Part shown: positions 1 to 5,248 of the stretch, piece after piece | Layout of the letters: every line of letters starts with the position of its first letter | Numbering within the stretch: position 1 is the first letter of the stretch | Notes under the pieces: generated by a model | Seen by the model: only the letters and a program-made list of their open reading frames with translations | The model's database searches: none | Told to the model about the DNA's origin: nothing | Made by a program: the position numbers and the translations under genes | Source: Candidatus Ryanbacteria bacterium | GTDB lineage: Bacteria > Patescibacteriota > Minisyncoccia > Ryanbacterales > GWA2-47-10b | Length of the DNA stretch: 5,310 nt | Assembly (NCBI GenBank): GCA_943354465.1 | Contig: CALRCC010000038.1 | Location: 1-5,310 of the forward strand | Reading direction: 5' to 3'

Positions 1-884
1 CTACCTGACTTACACGAGATCGGAGGCCTCTCAACTTCTTTTTTTAAAGGATAATTATACACCCAGCCAACATCAGCCCAAGTACTGGCAACCCCTGGCG
101 CTGCAAAATTGACCTTCCACCAATAATAGCCTTCGCCGTTCAAAATTGCCCATTGCGGTCCGTCAGATATAATCCCAATGTCTCCAATTTGACGCACACC
201 AATTTGCGTACCAGCCGGAGCGGAGCGAAAATTCACTCCACTTTGCCAAATCTGAACTTTGTCTCCTATACCAAGAGTACCTTTATAGGGTGGGATATAG
301 GGATTGCCTGCTGGAGGTGGTGTAACAGACGGCGGAGGAGGTGTAGCCGCTGGTATACCCCAATCATCACAGCCAAACTCTCGTTCTGTCTTGTTAGTAT
401 CGCTATACTTTTCAACAAGAATTTGCTGTACTCCTCTGCCGCCAGGGCAATATGTCATTAGATCATCCACAATACGGATCTTTTCGTAATTTAGCGGGCC
501 CTGAAGTTTAGGTTTTTGACATGCGATCTTAGTCAAGTGCCCACCTAGATTTAATCGAGGGGTGACTGTTACAGAAGACCATACACCGCGAACAAGATTT
601 CCATCTGGACAATTGAGATACCCATAATTACCAGAATCAAATGTGTTTATTTCTGTAACATCGCCAATCATATGGCCAGAAACTTCCGTACATACGATCT
701 TTGTCAAATATTTGTTATTTACATCAAATCTAGTTACATGCCCACCAACCATCGCCCACCCTTCAGGACACATTACCCAAGTGTTTGGCGTTATTGCAAT
801 CTCCTGTTGCCCGCTAGATTGAGCTGACACGAGAGATACTGCTCCAAATAACAGCACAGCTATTGCGAAAATATATTTTTTCAA
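1..884 (-). CDS. Secreted protein with three CPxG...C modules and an SH3-like domain (3' end outside window)
   Basis: The frame is open for 294 codons from a TTG at 884 to the window edge, so the C-terminus is missing. Residues 1-21 form a textbook signal peptide: KK, a hydrophobic core, then VSA before Q22. Three modules follow, each opening with Cys-Pro-x-Gly and closing with Cys: C39-C65, C92-C122 and C146-C172. The first two share a GG(H)...LTKI(V/A)C ending. A Pro/Thr-rich hinge (about 178-199) leads to a bacterial SH3-like domain (about 204-279), recognised from its VNFRSAP start, the G-IISDGPQW strand, the aromatic YYWWKV strand and the closing GWVYNY. Such domains often bind peptidoglycan or other envelope ligands, so an extracellular wall-associated role is inferred. 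TTG is chosen because it places MKKYIF directly before the hydrophobic core and no in-frame ATG lies upstream. No convincing Shine-Dalgarno is present. C291 may start a further module beyond the window. I do not recognise the Cys modules as a named family. Confidence 0.85.
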   Translation of the reverse strand, partial: MKKYIFAIAVLLFGAVSLVSAQSSGQQEIAITPNTWVMCPEGWAMVGGHVTRFDVNNKYLTKIVCTEVSGHMIGDVTEINTFDSGNYGYLNCPDGNLVRGVWSSVTVTPRLNLGGHLTKIACQKPKLQGPLNYEKIRIVDDLMTYCPGGRGVQQILVEKYSDTNKTEREFGCDDWGIPAATPPPPSVTPPPAGNPYIPPYKGTLGIGDKVQIWQSGVNFRSAPAGTQIGVRQIGDIGIISDGPQWAILNGEGYYWWKVNFAAPGVASTWADVGWVYNYPLKKEVERPPISCKSG

Positions 885-900
885 AATATTGAATCTATCT

Positions 901-930
901 ATTAAATAAATTAAGTATATAAAACGACAA
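901..930 (-). promoter_or_regulatory. Candidate promoter for the secreted SH3-domain gene
   Basis: On the minus strand TTGTCG (930-925) and TTTAAT (906-901) are separated by 18 bases. They match the sigma-70 consensus at 4 of 6 and 5 of 6 positions and would give a leader of only about 10 bases before the TTG start. A second possible -10, TATACT (919-914), also matches 5 of 6 and would give a leader of about 23 bases, but it has no good -35. The region is so AT-rich that chance matches are expected, so the choice between the two is open. Confidence 0.35.
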
Positions 931-955
931 TATATATATATATATATATATATTG
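928..955. repeat. (TA)11 dinucleotide run forming a perfect 28-bp palindrome
   Basis: Eleven TA units (931-952) are flanked by CAA on the left and TTG on the right, so the whole 28-base segment is its own reverse complement. It lies in the spacer between the tRNA and the secreted-protein gene, directly upstream of that gene's candidate promoter. Such tracts melt or extrude cruciforms easily and change length by replication slippage. Any effect on transcription is inference. Confidence 0.9.
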
Positions 956-968
956 TAATACTAATTAT

Positions 969-989
969 GGATTATGGCTGTGCATAACC
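969..989 (-). other. Imperfect stem-loop in the spacer after the tRNA
   Basis: GGTTATG (989-983) can pair with CATAATCC (976-969) on the minus strand around a six-base loop, giving seven pairs with one bulged base. No U-tract follows in that direction, so it is not a standard terminator. It may be part of the tRNA trailer or simply a chance structure in AT-rich DNA. Confidence 0.25.
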
Positions 990-997
990 ATGCAAAC

Positions 998-1004
998 AAA
1001 AAAA
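998..1004 (-). terminator. U7 tract just after tRNA-Ala, possible termination site
   Basis: Seven consecutive T residues on the minus strand begin five bases past the tRNA's last base. There is no separate GC-rich hairpin in front of the tract. Only the tRNA's own T-arm and acceptor stem could serve as the upstream structure. Termination or 3' trimming here is therefore possible but weakly supported. Confidence 0.25.
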
Positions 1005-1008
1005 GTTG

Positions 1009-1079
1009 TGGACCTGCGGAGAATCGAACTCCGACACCTCGGATGCAAACCGAGTACACTACCATTATGCTACAGGCCC
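1009..1079 (-). tRNA. tRNA-Ala, anticodon UGC
   Basis: The complete 71-base cloverleaf can be traced by eye. The acceptor stem GGGCCTG/CAGGTCC contains the G3:U70 wobble pair, the identity element of tRNA-Ala. The D-arm is four pairs (two of them G:U) with GG in its loop. The anticodon stem CTCGG/CCGAG encloses the loop TTTGCAT, so the anticodon is TGC (1047-1045), which reads GCA and other GCN codons. The variable region is four bases. The T-arm CGGAG/CTCCG has a TTCGATT loop, and the discriminator is A at 1009. The next bases are CAAC, so CCA is not encoded and must be added after transcription. The gene starts 24 bases after the stop of the preceding membrane-protein gene with no obvious promoter between, which suggests cotranscription. 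Confidence 0.96.
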
Positions 1080-1084
1080 AAGTG

Positions 1085-1103
1085 AGGAGTAGATAGTACC
1101 CCT
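1085..1103 (-). other. Short hairpin between the operon's last stop codon and the tRNA
   Basis: Immediately after the TAA stop (1106-1104), AGGGGTA (1103-1097) can pair with TACTCCT (1091-1085) around the loop CTATC. This gives seven pairs including one G:U. No T-run follows (the next bases are CACTTGGG), so it is not an intrinsic terminator. It could punctuate the mRNA/tRNA boundary for processing or protect the mRNA 3' end, which is inference. Confidence 0.35.
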
Positions 1104-2021
1104 TTACTTTGCAGATTTCAACGTAGGGAATCTATCTGGGTCAATTTTACGCTCAAAACAAGTTCGGCCTACACCGTGGATAAAACTGTCACCATATTGG
1201 GCATTTGGCTGATCACTTGATGTTTGAAAAACGGCGCACAGCTCAAAAACATTGCCGCTGACAACCCTGTAATCATAAGATTGTAAGGTTGTCGGGTCTT
1301 TAGGTAATACGACCATACTAATATCATCTATCAGATATTCAAGTGTTGCTGGAAGAACGCCTTTTACGCGCCAATATTCAATAATTTGATATTGGATACT
1401 TGTCATATGCATAATGCGTTCATCGTCAAAGCGATTCAAGCGCTCTGACTGTGGAGACCCGGCAAGATAAAATCCAACTACTACAGTCAAAAATACAATG
1501 CCAATAGCGCTCATGACAAACGCGCGCATGCCATTATGCTTAGACTCACTTACTCCGCCCCTAATTTCACAAAGATAATAAGCAAACACTGATGCTGCAA
1601 TCGCAAATATGGTTAGCGCCTTAAGAACGAAAGATGATGTTAACTCACCATTGAGAAACCCAAAAATAAGTGAAACAAGATCAATCACGATAGCGATAGT
1701 AGTAGCGAACAAAGTAAAATATAATAGCCACTTACGTGTTTTGAGATCAAGCTTTTCAGGATTGCGTTCAACGTCTTTTGACAGATATCTGGCCAACCAA
1801 ATATAACAAGGGAATACAACGACAAGCACTGCAAGCGGCCATCGAAGTCCATCTTGAGTAGACGATCCATATCCTTGCAAAGCGTCAGGAATATAGAGAT
1901 CTATGAAAGAGAAGACGACAGATCCAAATGCAAAAATATTTACATACAAAAAAATTATCGCCAATAAATGGCTGAAAACATCGCGTGGGCCTGTTTTTTT
2001 ATCGTTTTCCATGTTCATCAC
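1104..2021 (-). CDS. DUF5671-type five-pass membrane protein with outward pseudopilin-like C-terminal domain
   Basis: This 305-residue integral membrane protein has hydrophobic spans at about 15-40, 61-80, 97-123, 129-150 and 166-187. The basic loops (80-97 and 151-165) and the N-terminus (KKTGPRD) are predicted cytoplasmic, which puts the C-terminal 115 residues outside. The N-terminal half carries the features I associate with DUF5671: PRDVFSHLLAI near the start, a PxYIWLARYLxxD segment, NPEK and RKWLLYFTLF. Its function is unknown. Residues about 197-265 (DDERI, Y216, LP at 223-224, LPKDPTT at 239-245, YDYR, FELCAVF) resemble the globular part of GspG/type IV pilin-like proteins but lack a prepilin helix. 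C262 and C288 could form an external disulfide. GTG at 2021 overlaps the ddl stop by one base (TAGTG). ATG at 2018 or at 2012 (MENDKK) is equally possible because no clear Shine-Dalgarno decides. It is probably translated from the ddl operon. Confidence 0.88.
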   Translation of the reverse strand: MMNMENDKKTGPRDVFSHLLAIIFLYVNIFAFGSVVFSFIDLYIPDALQGYGSSTQDGLRWPLAVLVVVFPCYIWLARYLSKDVERNPEKLDLKTRKWLLYFTLFATTIAIVIDLVSLIFGFLNGELTSSFVLKALTIFAIAASVFAYYLCEIRGGVSESKHNGMRAFVMSAIGIVFLTVVVGFYLAGSPQSERLNRFDDERIMHMTSIQYQIIEYWRVKGVLPATLEYLIDDISMVVLPKDPTTLQSYDYRVVSGNVFELCAVFQTSSDQPNAQYGDSFIHGVGRTCFERKIDPDRFPTLKSAK

Positions 2022-2995
2022 TATACCACGCCACTCAATTTTATTAAATGGCTGACGAGGTCTGGGAATTCAAGTCCTGCGTGGCGCGCCGCGCGTGGGA
2101 ATAGCGACTCACTCGTAAGTCCTGGAAGTGTGTTTACCTCGAGTACATAGAGCTCCGGGGCGCGGCGCGTATATTCGGGTGTTTTGATGATCATATCGGT
2201 TCGTGAATAGTGGCGTAAACCAAGAGCATTATGTGCCACAAGCGCCGTCTCTTGTATTTTTTTTAACATCGCGCCATAAAACTCTGCCGGACAAATCTCT
2301 TGTGTCTTGCCGTTGTATTTTACTTTGTAATCAAAAAATGCCGCGTCTGCTGGTGGTATGATTTCGATAGGGGCTAACGCCATACTCGCCTTTCCTCCAA
2401 AATTTTCAAGAACTCCGCATGTAATCTCTCTGCCTGGGATAAACTCTTGCACGATCAAGTGCGTATCGACAGCCAAAGCTTTTGCGAACGCCTCGGGCAA
2501 CTCTTCGCGACCACGCACTTTTGATACACCGACAGACGATCCACGCGATCGTGGCTTTACAATCCACGGTGGCGCGCCCAAAGCAATAACAGCACGCGCA
2601 TCAAGACTGTCTTTACTCATCACTATACTTTTCGGTATACGAAGGCCTGCTTTTGCCAAAATATCGTGAGCCATTGCTTTGTTCATGGCTATAGCTGACG
2701 CAAGCCCGCATGCTCCAGTGTATGGTATGTGGGCTTTTTCAAAAATATGCTGGACATGCCCATCTTCTCCGTATTCACCGTGCAGAGCATTGAATGCACC
2801 ATCCACTCGCAATAGCGCCTCAATGGGGTGCATCCATTGGCGGTTTGCGCCAAAAAGCCACTCGCCGGTACGCGTGATAAAAATAGGTATTGCGTCATAT
2901 CTGCCTTCAAGCGCGCGCAATACATTTAACCCAGATAGCACAGAGACATCATGCTCACTTGATGGCCCACCTAGCAGAACCCCAATGCGTTTCAT
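2021..2995 (-). CDS. ddl: D-alanine--D-alanine ligase
   Basis: This cytoplasmic ATP-grasp enzyme joins two D-alanines, with ATP cleavage through a D-alanyl phosphate, to make the dipeptide at the end of the peptidoglycan precursor stem. Its 324 residues are near the usual Ddl length and every landmark is present: GGPSSEHDVSVLSG (9-22), ALHGEYGEDG (70-79), SAIAMNK (100-106), WIVKPRSRGSSVGVSKV (144-160), QEFIPGREI (183-191), DYKVKYNG (222-229), CPAEFY, SRTDMI (264-269) and LEVNTLPGLTSESLFPRAA (285-303). E14, S153 and Y227 correspond to the E15/S150/Y216 triad of E. coli DdlB. The retained Tyr points to D-Ala-D-Ala rather than the D-Ala-D-Lac product of VanA-type enzymes. E286 and N288 are the expected metal ligands. 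ATG at 2995 overlaps the preceding stop (TGATG), so coupled translation is likely. No truncation or missing catalytic residue is seen. Confidence 0.97.
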   Translation of the reverse strand: MKRIGVLLGGPSSEHDVSVLSGLNVLRALEGRYDAIPIFITRTGEWLFGANRQWMHPIEALLRVDGAFNALHGEYGEDGHVQHIFEKAHIPYTGACGLASAIAMNKAMAHDILAKAGLRIPKSIVMSKDSLDARAVIALGAPPWIVKPRSRGSSVGVSKVRGREELPEAFAKALAVDTHLIVQEFIPGREITCGVLENFGGKASMALAPIEIIPPADAAFFDYKVKYNGKTQEICPAEFYGAMLKKIQETALVAHNALGLRHYSRTDMIIKTPEYTRRAPELYVLEVNTLPGLTSESLFPRAARHAGLEFPDLVSHLIKLSGVV

Positions 2996-5157
2996 CAGAG
3001 CGCAGGGCCTATATCGTACAAAGTATTGGCTGGGCTTATATCTCGCCCTAACGCTGGATGTTTTTTGTTTTCTAACTGTGCGGATAAAATATATCCATTT
3101 GCTTTGCGTGTATATCTGTATTGTTTCTTGGTTACGGGGTCAACTGGCAGAGCCGCAATATATTTTGGTACAAGATCAGAGAGCTTCTCTGGATAAGTAT
3201 CGTCGTCTTTTTTATATGAATCAAGCGCAAAACGCACACGCGATAAATCTGATATACGCTGTGAGTCTCTTGTATCAACGCTATCACTCGCAAAACCGTC
3301 TCGTGCGTAAGCGAAAAGCTTTTCTAACAAATAGCGAACGTCATTGTGATCGGCTGGCGCGGAAATAGTCATTGACTGGTCAATGTCAGAAAGATCGGTG
3401 GCGAAATTGATCTCTATGACGCCGTTTTTGCCGATACTGTCTGGCATAGGACTTGCGGCATTTATAGAAAACCTAGCAAGATGACCAGATGCCTTGTCCA
3501 CCCACGCGTTTATCTCAATGTCACCTATTTGAGCAAAAAGTTTTTTGATATCTTCAATATCACTTTCATCGACTTTCCCTTCTGGTTGGCCTGCTATTTT
3601 TATTGATTTTGTAATAAATCGCATCAATGAATCTTTATCAAATGTGCCTTTGACACGATATCTGTCTGCGCCATTTTCCTGCTCGCGCACTATCTGATCG
3701 CTCCAGACGATAAGACGCGTATCATTCCATATTTTTTGAATATCTTGAGTGCGCTTGTCTGCTATTAAATCTTTTGCGTCTTGTGAATCAAAGGCATAAC
3801 CGATGAATGACGGCTCAAGCGATGAGAGCTCTTTTATATAATGATTGAAATCTTTTTCAAATGTACTCGGATTGACTGATACCCACCTGCCAGTAATATC
3901 TGCGGAAGTAAATTTTGGAGAAGTCAAATCAATCATAGTAGAATCAAAATACGGTAACTTCGCTACCTGAAAATAATAAATGCCGTCAACGATTCTTGAC
4001 TCAAATTCTGTATTTGAGTCCGGAAGTCCTGGAGACACCAAATCCTTTGTGCTGATGGCAAGGGTTGTCTCACTCTTTGGCTTTGATGGATCGTGCGCAT
4101 CAATAGCTCCTTTGGCTCGTATAGTTAGCGAATAGCTTTTGCCACCATCTGGCGTATCATCTCCAACTGCCATAGCGCCCAACGCGAAACCTGCGAGCGG
4201 AGAAACGAATTGCCGTGCGACCATACCAAGCGTAGACTTTGATTCTCGCGCCTTTATCTGCAACTGTGCATCATATCTATATGATTTCATTGAGGATATA
4301 GAGGCAAGTGCATTTTTTACAGTTAATTTTGGTTTAATATTTGTCTGATAGTGCCAAAAACCTGCGGCGGCACCAGATGCTATAAAGAAAAAAGCGACAG
4401 CGAGTACTCCAGCGAGCATACGACGATTTTTTGCGCGTGGCGGTACTCCGATAGCCGACAAAATAGGAGAATTGGCGACAGATTGTCCGGCGCCGGCGGA
4501 TGCAAGCCCACCGCCGACTAAATCAGTGACTATTTTTTCCTGCATCGGCTTAAAACTAGGAGGAACTATTGGCTTTGGCGGTTCAACGCGCGCCACTGGC
4601 TTTATCAATTGAGATTCAGGTACGCCCATGATCATGGGCTCTGTCGCCAATTTTTTTGCTTCAGAAAGCTTGGTCTCCAAAGGTGCTTTCTTTACTGCAT
4701 CTGGCGTACCCAAGACTGGCAATTCTTTTAGATGCTGTGGCTCTGGAAGTTCGTTTGATGGAGTTATGATTGGTTTTTGTATATCTTTGATACTTTTGAC
4801 TACCGGCTTTATGCTATCAATTGTGCCAGTTGGCGCGCCTAATGGTGTTGATGGCTTGGATGGCTGTTTGATTTCTTGCGGAGTAGCAAAGCTGGACTTG
4901 GTCAAATCTATCGGCTTTGGTTCTGTGTTAAATGTTTTTGTATTTTGTTCTTCCCATTGTGGTTGTGTGCGAGGTGCGAATTGCGTCGGCGGTGACTCTA
5001 CTGCCGGCTTTTGATCGGTTGCGCGTGATTCAATAAATGCCAAATCAATCTCATTGGCAGGCCAACCAGACTTTTCCAACTCTCTACGCAATGCGGAATC
5101 AGAAAAACCGAGACTTCGTGTTTTTTTAATATAATCAACTGCTGCTTGACGCGTCAT
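2995..5157 (-). CDS. Large single-pass envelope protein: helical N-domain, Pro-rich linker, ectodomain, pseudopilin-like C-terminus
   Basis: This 720-residue protein has no product name I can assign. Numbering is from ATG 5157. Residues 1-42 form a small helical unit (AAVDYIKKTRSLGFSDSALR, then SGWPANEIDLAF) of a type I recall at the start of many Parcubacteria proteins. Residues about 45-240 are a low-complexity Pro/Lys/Ser/Thr linker. Residues about 246-268 are one membrane span preceded by RAKNRR, which predicts N-terminus in and C-terminus out. Residues about 279-620 form an ectodomain starting LTVKNALASISSMKSYRYDAQL, reminiscent of LolA/LppX-like lipid-binding folds (weak inference). Residues about 627-705 (TRDSQRISDLSRVRFAL, YPEKLSDLVPKYIAALPVDP, YRYTRKANGYILSA) match the globular part of GspG/pilin-like proteins. 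ATG 5157 is preferred because it begins directly at the helical unit. A TTG at 5184 would add nine residues. Neither start has a good Shine-Dalgarno. It is the first gene of the ddl operon and ends in TGATG. Confidence 0.87.
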   Translation of the reverse strand: MTRQAAVDYIKKTRSLGFSDSALRRELEKSGWPANEIDLAFIESRATDQKPAVESPPTQFAPRTQPQWEEQNTKTFNTEPKPIDLTKSSFATPQEIKQPSKPSTPLGAPTGTIDSIKPVVKSIKDIQKPIITPSNELPEPQHLKELPVLGTPDAVKKAPLETKLSEAKKLATEPMIMGVPESQLIKPVARVEPPKPIVPPSFKPMQEKIVTDLVGGGLASAGAGQSVANSPILSAIGVPPRAKNRRMLAGVLAVAFFFIASGAAAGFWHYQTNIKPKLTVKNALASISSMKSYRYDAQLQIKARESKSTLGMVARQFVSPLAGFALGAMAVGDDTPDGGKSYSLTIRAKGAIDAHDPSKPKSETTLAISTKDLVSPGLPDSNTEFESRIVDGIYYFQVAKLPYFDSTMIDLTSPKFTSADITGRWVSVNPSTFEKDFNHYIKELSSLEPSFIGYAFDSQDAKDLIADKRTQDIQKIWNDTRLIVWSDQIVREQENGADRYRVKGTFDKDSLMRFITKSIKIAGQPEGKVDESDIEDIKKLFAQIGDIEINAWVDKASGHLARFSINAASPMPDSIGKNGVIEINFATDLSDIDQSMTISAPADHNDVRYLLEKLFAYARDGFASDSVDTRDSQRISDLSRVRFALDSYKKDDDTYPEKLSDLVPKYIAALPVDPVTKKQYRYTRKANGYILSAQLENKKHPALGRDISPANTLYDIGPAL
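4624..4639. repeat. Perfect 16-bp palindrome inside the large envelope gene
   Basis: GCCCATGATCATGGGC is its own reverse complement and falls in codons for the Pro-rich linker (the EPMIMGV region). It could be a protein-binding site or a hairpin in the mRNA, but one such palindrome by chance in a few kilobases is not very improbable. Confidence 0.6.
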
Positions 5158-5197
5158 TACCCATAGTATTGCAAAATTGCACAATATATGCTAGTGT

Positions 5198-5207
5198 GGA
5201 CATGTCC
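5198..5207. promoter_or_regulatory. 10-bp palindrome GGACATGTCC, possible operator
   Basis: This is a perfect ten-base inverted repeat between the divergent genes. It sits just downstream of the candidate rightward -10 and upstream of the candidate leftward -10. A dimeric regulator bound here could affect both directions. No regulator gene is visible in the window, so the role is inference. Confidence 0.3.
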
Positions 5208-5239
5208 CTTGCAGGGGATTTTTTATTGCCTGCAAAGGG
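5206..5239 (+). promoter_or_regulatory. Leader hairpin that pairs the Shine-Dalgarno of the rightward gene
   Basis: CCCTTGCAGG (5206-5215) pairs with CCTGCAAAGGG (5229-5239) through ten base pairs, with A5236 bulged, around a 13-base loop rich in T (5216-5228). The right arm contains the AAAGGG Shine-Dalgarno of the gene starting at 5249, so the folded form should hide the ribosome site. The T-run is in the loop and not after the stem, so this is not an intrinsic terminator. It could be a translational switch such as an RNA thermometer or a protein-binding leader, or just a stabilising 5' structure. Confidence 0.5.
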
Positions 5240-5240
5240 A
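5234..5240 (+). promoter_or_regulatory. Shine-Dalgarno AAAGGGA of the rightward gene
   Basis: This purine-rich site ends eight bases before ATG 5249, a good spacing. An in-frame TAA at 5243-5245 excludes longer starts, so together they fix the start codon. The site lies partly within the leader hairpin. Confidence 0.6.
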
Positions 5241-5248
5241 AATAACAT

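Larger units (their letters stand above)
5158..5248. promoter_or_regulatory. Divergent intergenic region with overlapping candidate promoters
   Basis: This 91-base region must drive both the leftward envelope/ddl operon and the rightward partial gene. Leftward, TATATT (5188-5183) is a 5-of-6 match to a -10 box and would give a leader of roughly 18 bases, but no good -35 lies at the right spacing. Rightward, TATGCT (5187-5192) is a 4-of-6 match and would start transcripts near 5199, just ahead of the leader hairpin. The two -10 candidates overlap, so the promoters could interfere. An imperfect palindrome TGCAA-AA-TTGCA (5170-5181) lies beside them. All promoter calls here are weak. Confidence 0.4.

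Noticed and set aside
153..461. Rightward open frame of 102 codons with an Arg/Cys-rich product
   Set aside because: It lies wholly antisense to the secreted SH3-domain gene, which has a signal peptide and a recognisable domain. The rightward product has low-complexity, unprotein-like composition.
639..884. Prepilin-type signal on the secreted protein
   Set aside because: The N-terminus has a standard n/h/c-region signal peptide ending VSA-Q. There is no GFTLxE-like prepilin motif and no lipobox Cys.
2021..2995. Possible VanA-type D-Ala-D-Lac ligase
   Set aside because: The KY pair at 226-227 corresponds to K215/Y216 of E. coli DdlB, and the VanA-type omega loop is absent. No vanH, vanX or two-component genes are nearby.
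2995..2997. Possible recoding of UGA as an amino acid, as in some candidate phyla
   Set aside because: TGA at 2997-2995 is the natural end of the large protein and overlaps the ddl ATG at the expected spot. No in-frame TGA occurs inside the genes.
2679..3368. Rightward open frame of 229 codons
   Set aside because: It runs antisense across the ddl/large-protein junction. Ddl motifs on the other strand are unmistakable, and the rightward product has no coherent domain.
4628..5014. Rightward open frame of 128 codons rich in Gly, Val and Cys
   Set aside because: It is the mirror of the Pro/Lys/Thr-rich linker codons of the large protein. Its composition is explained by that antisense relation.
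5206..5239. Intrinsic terminator between the divergent genes
   Set aside because: No gene ends here in either direction, and the T-run is in the loop and not after the stem.
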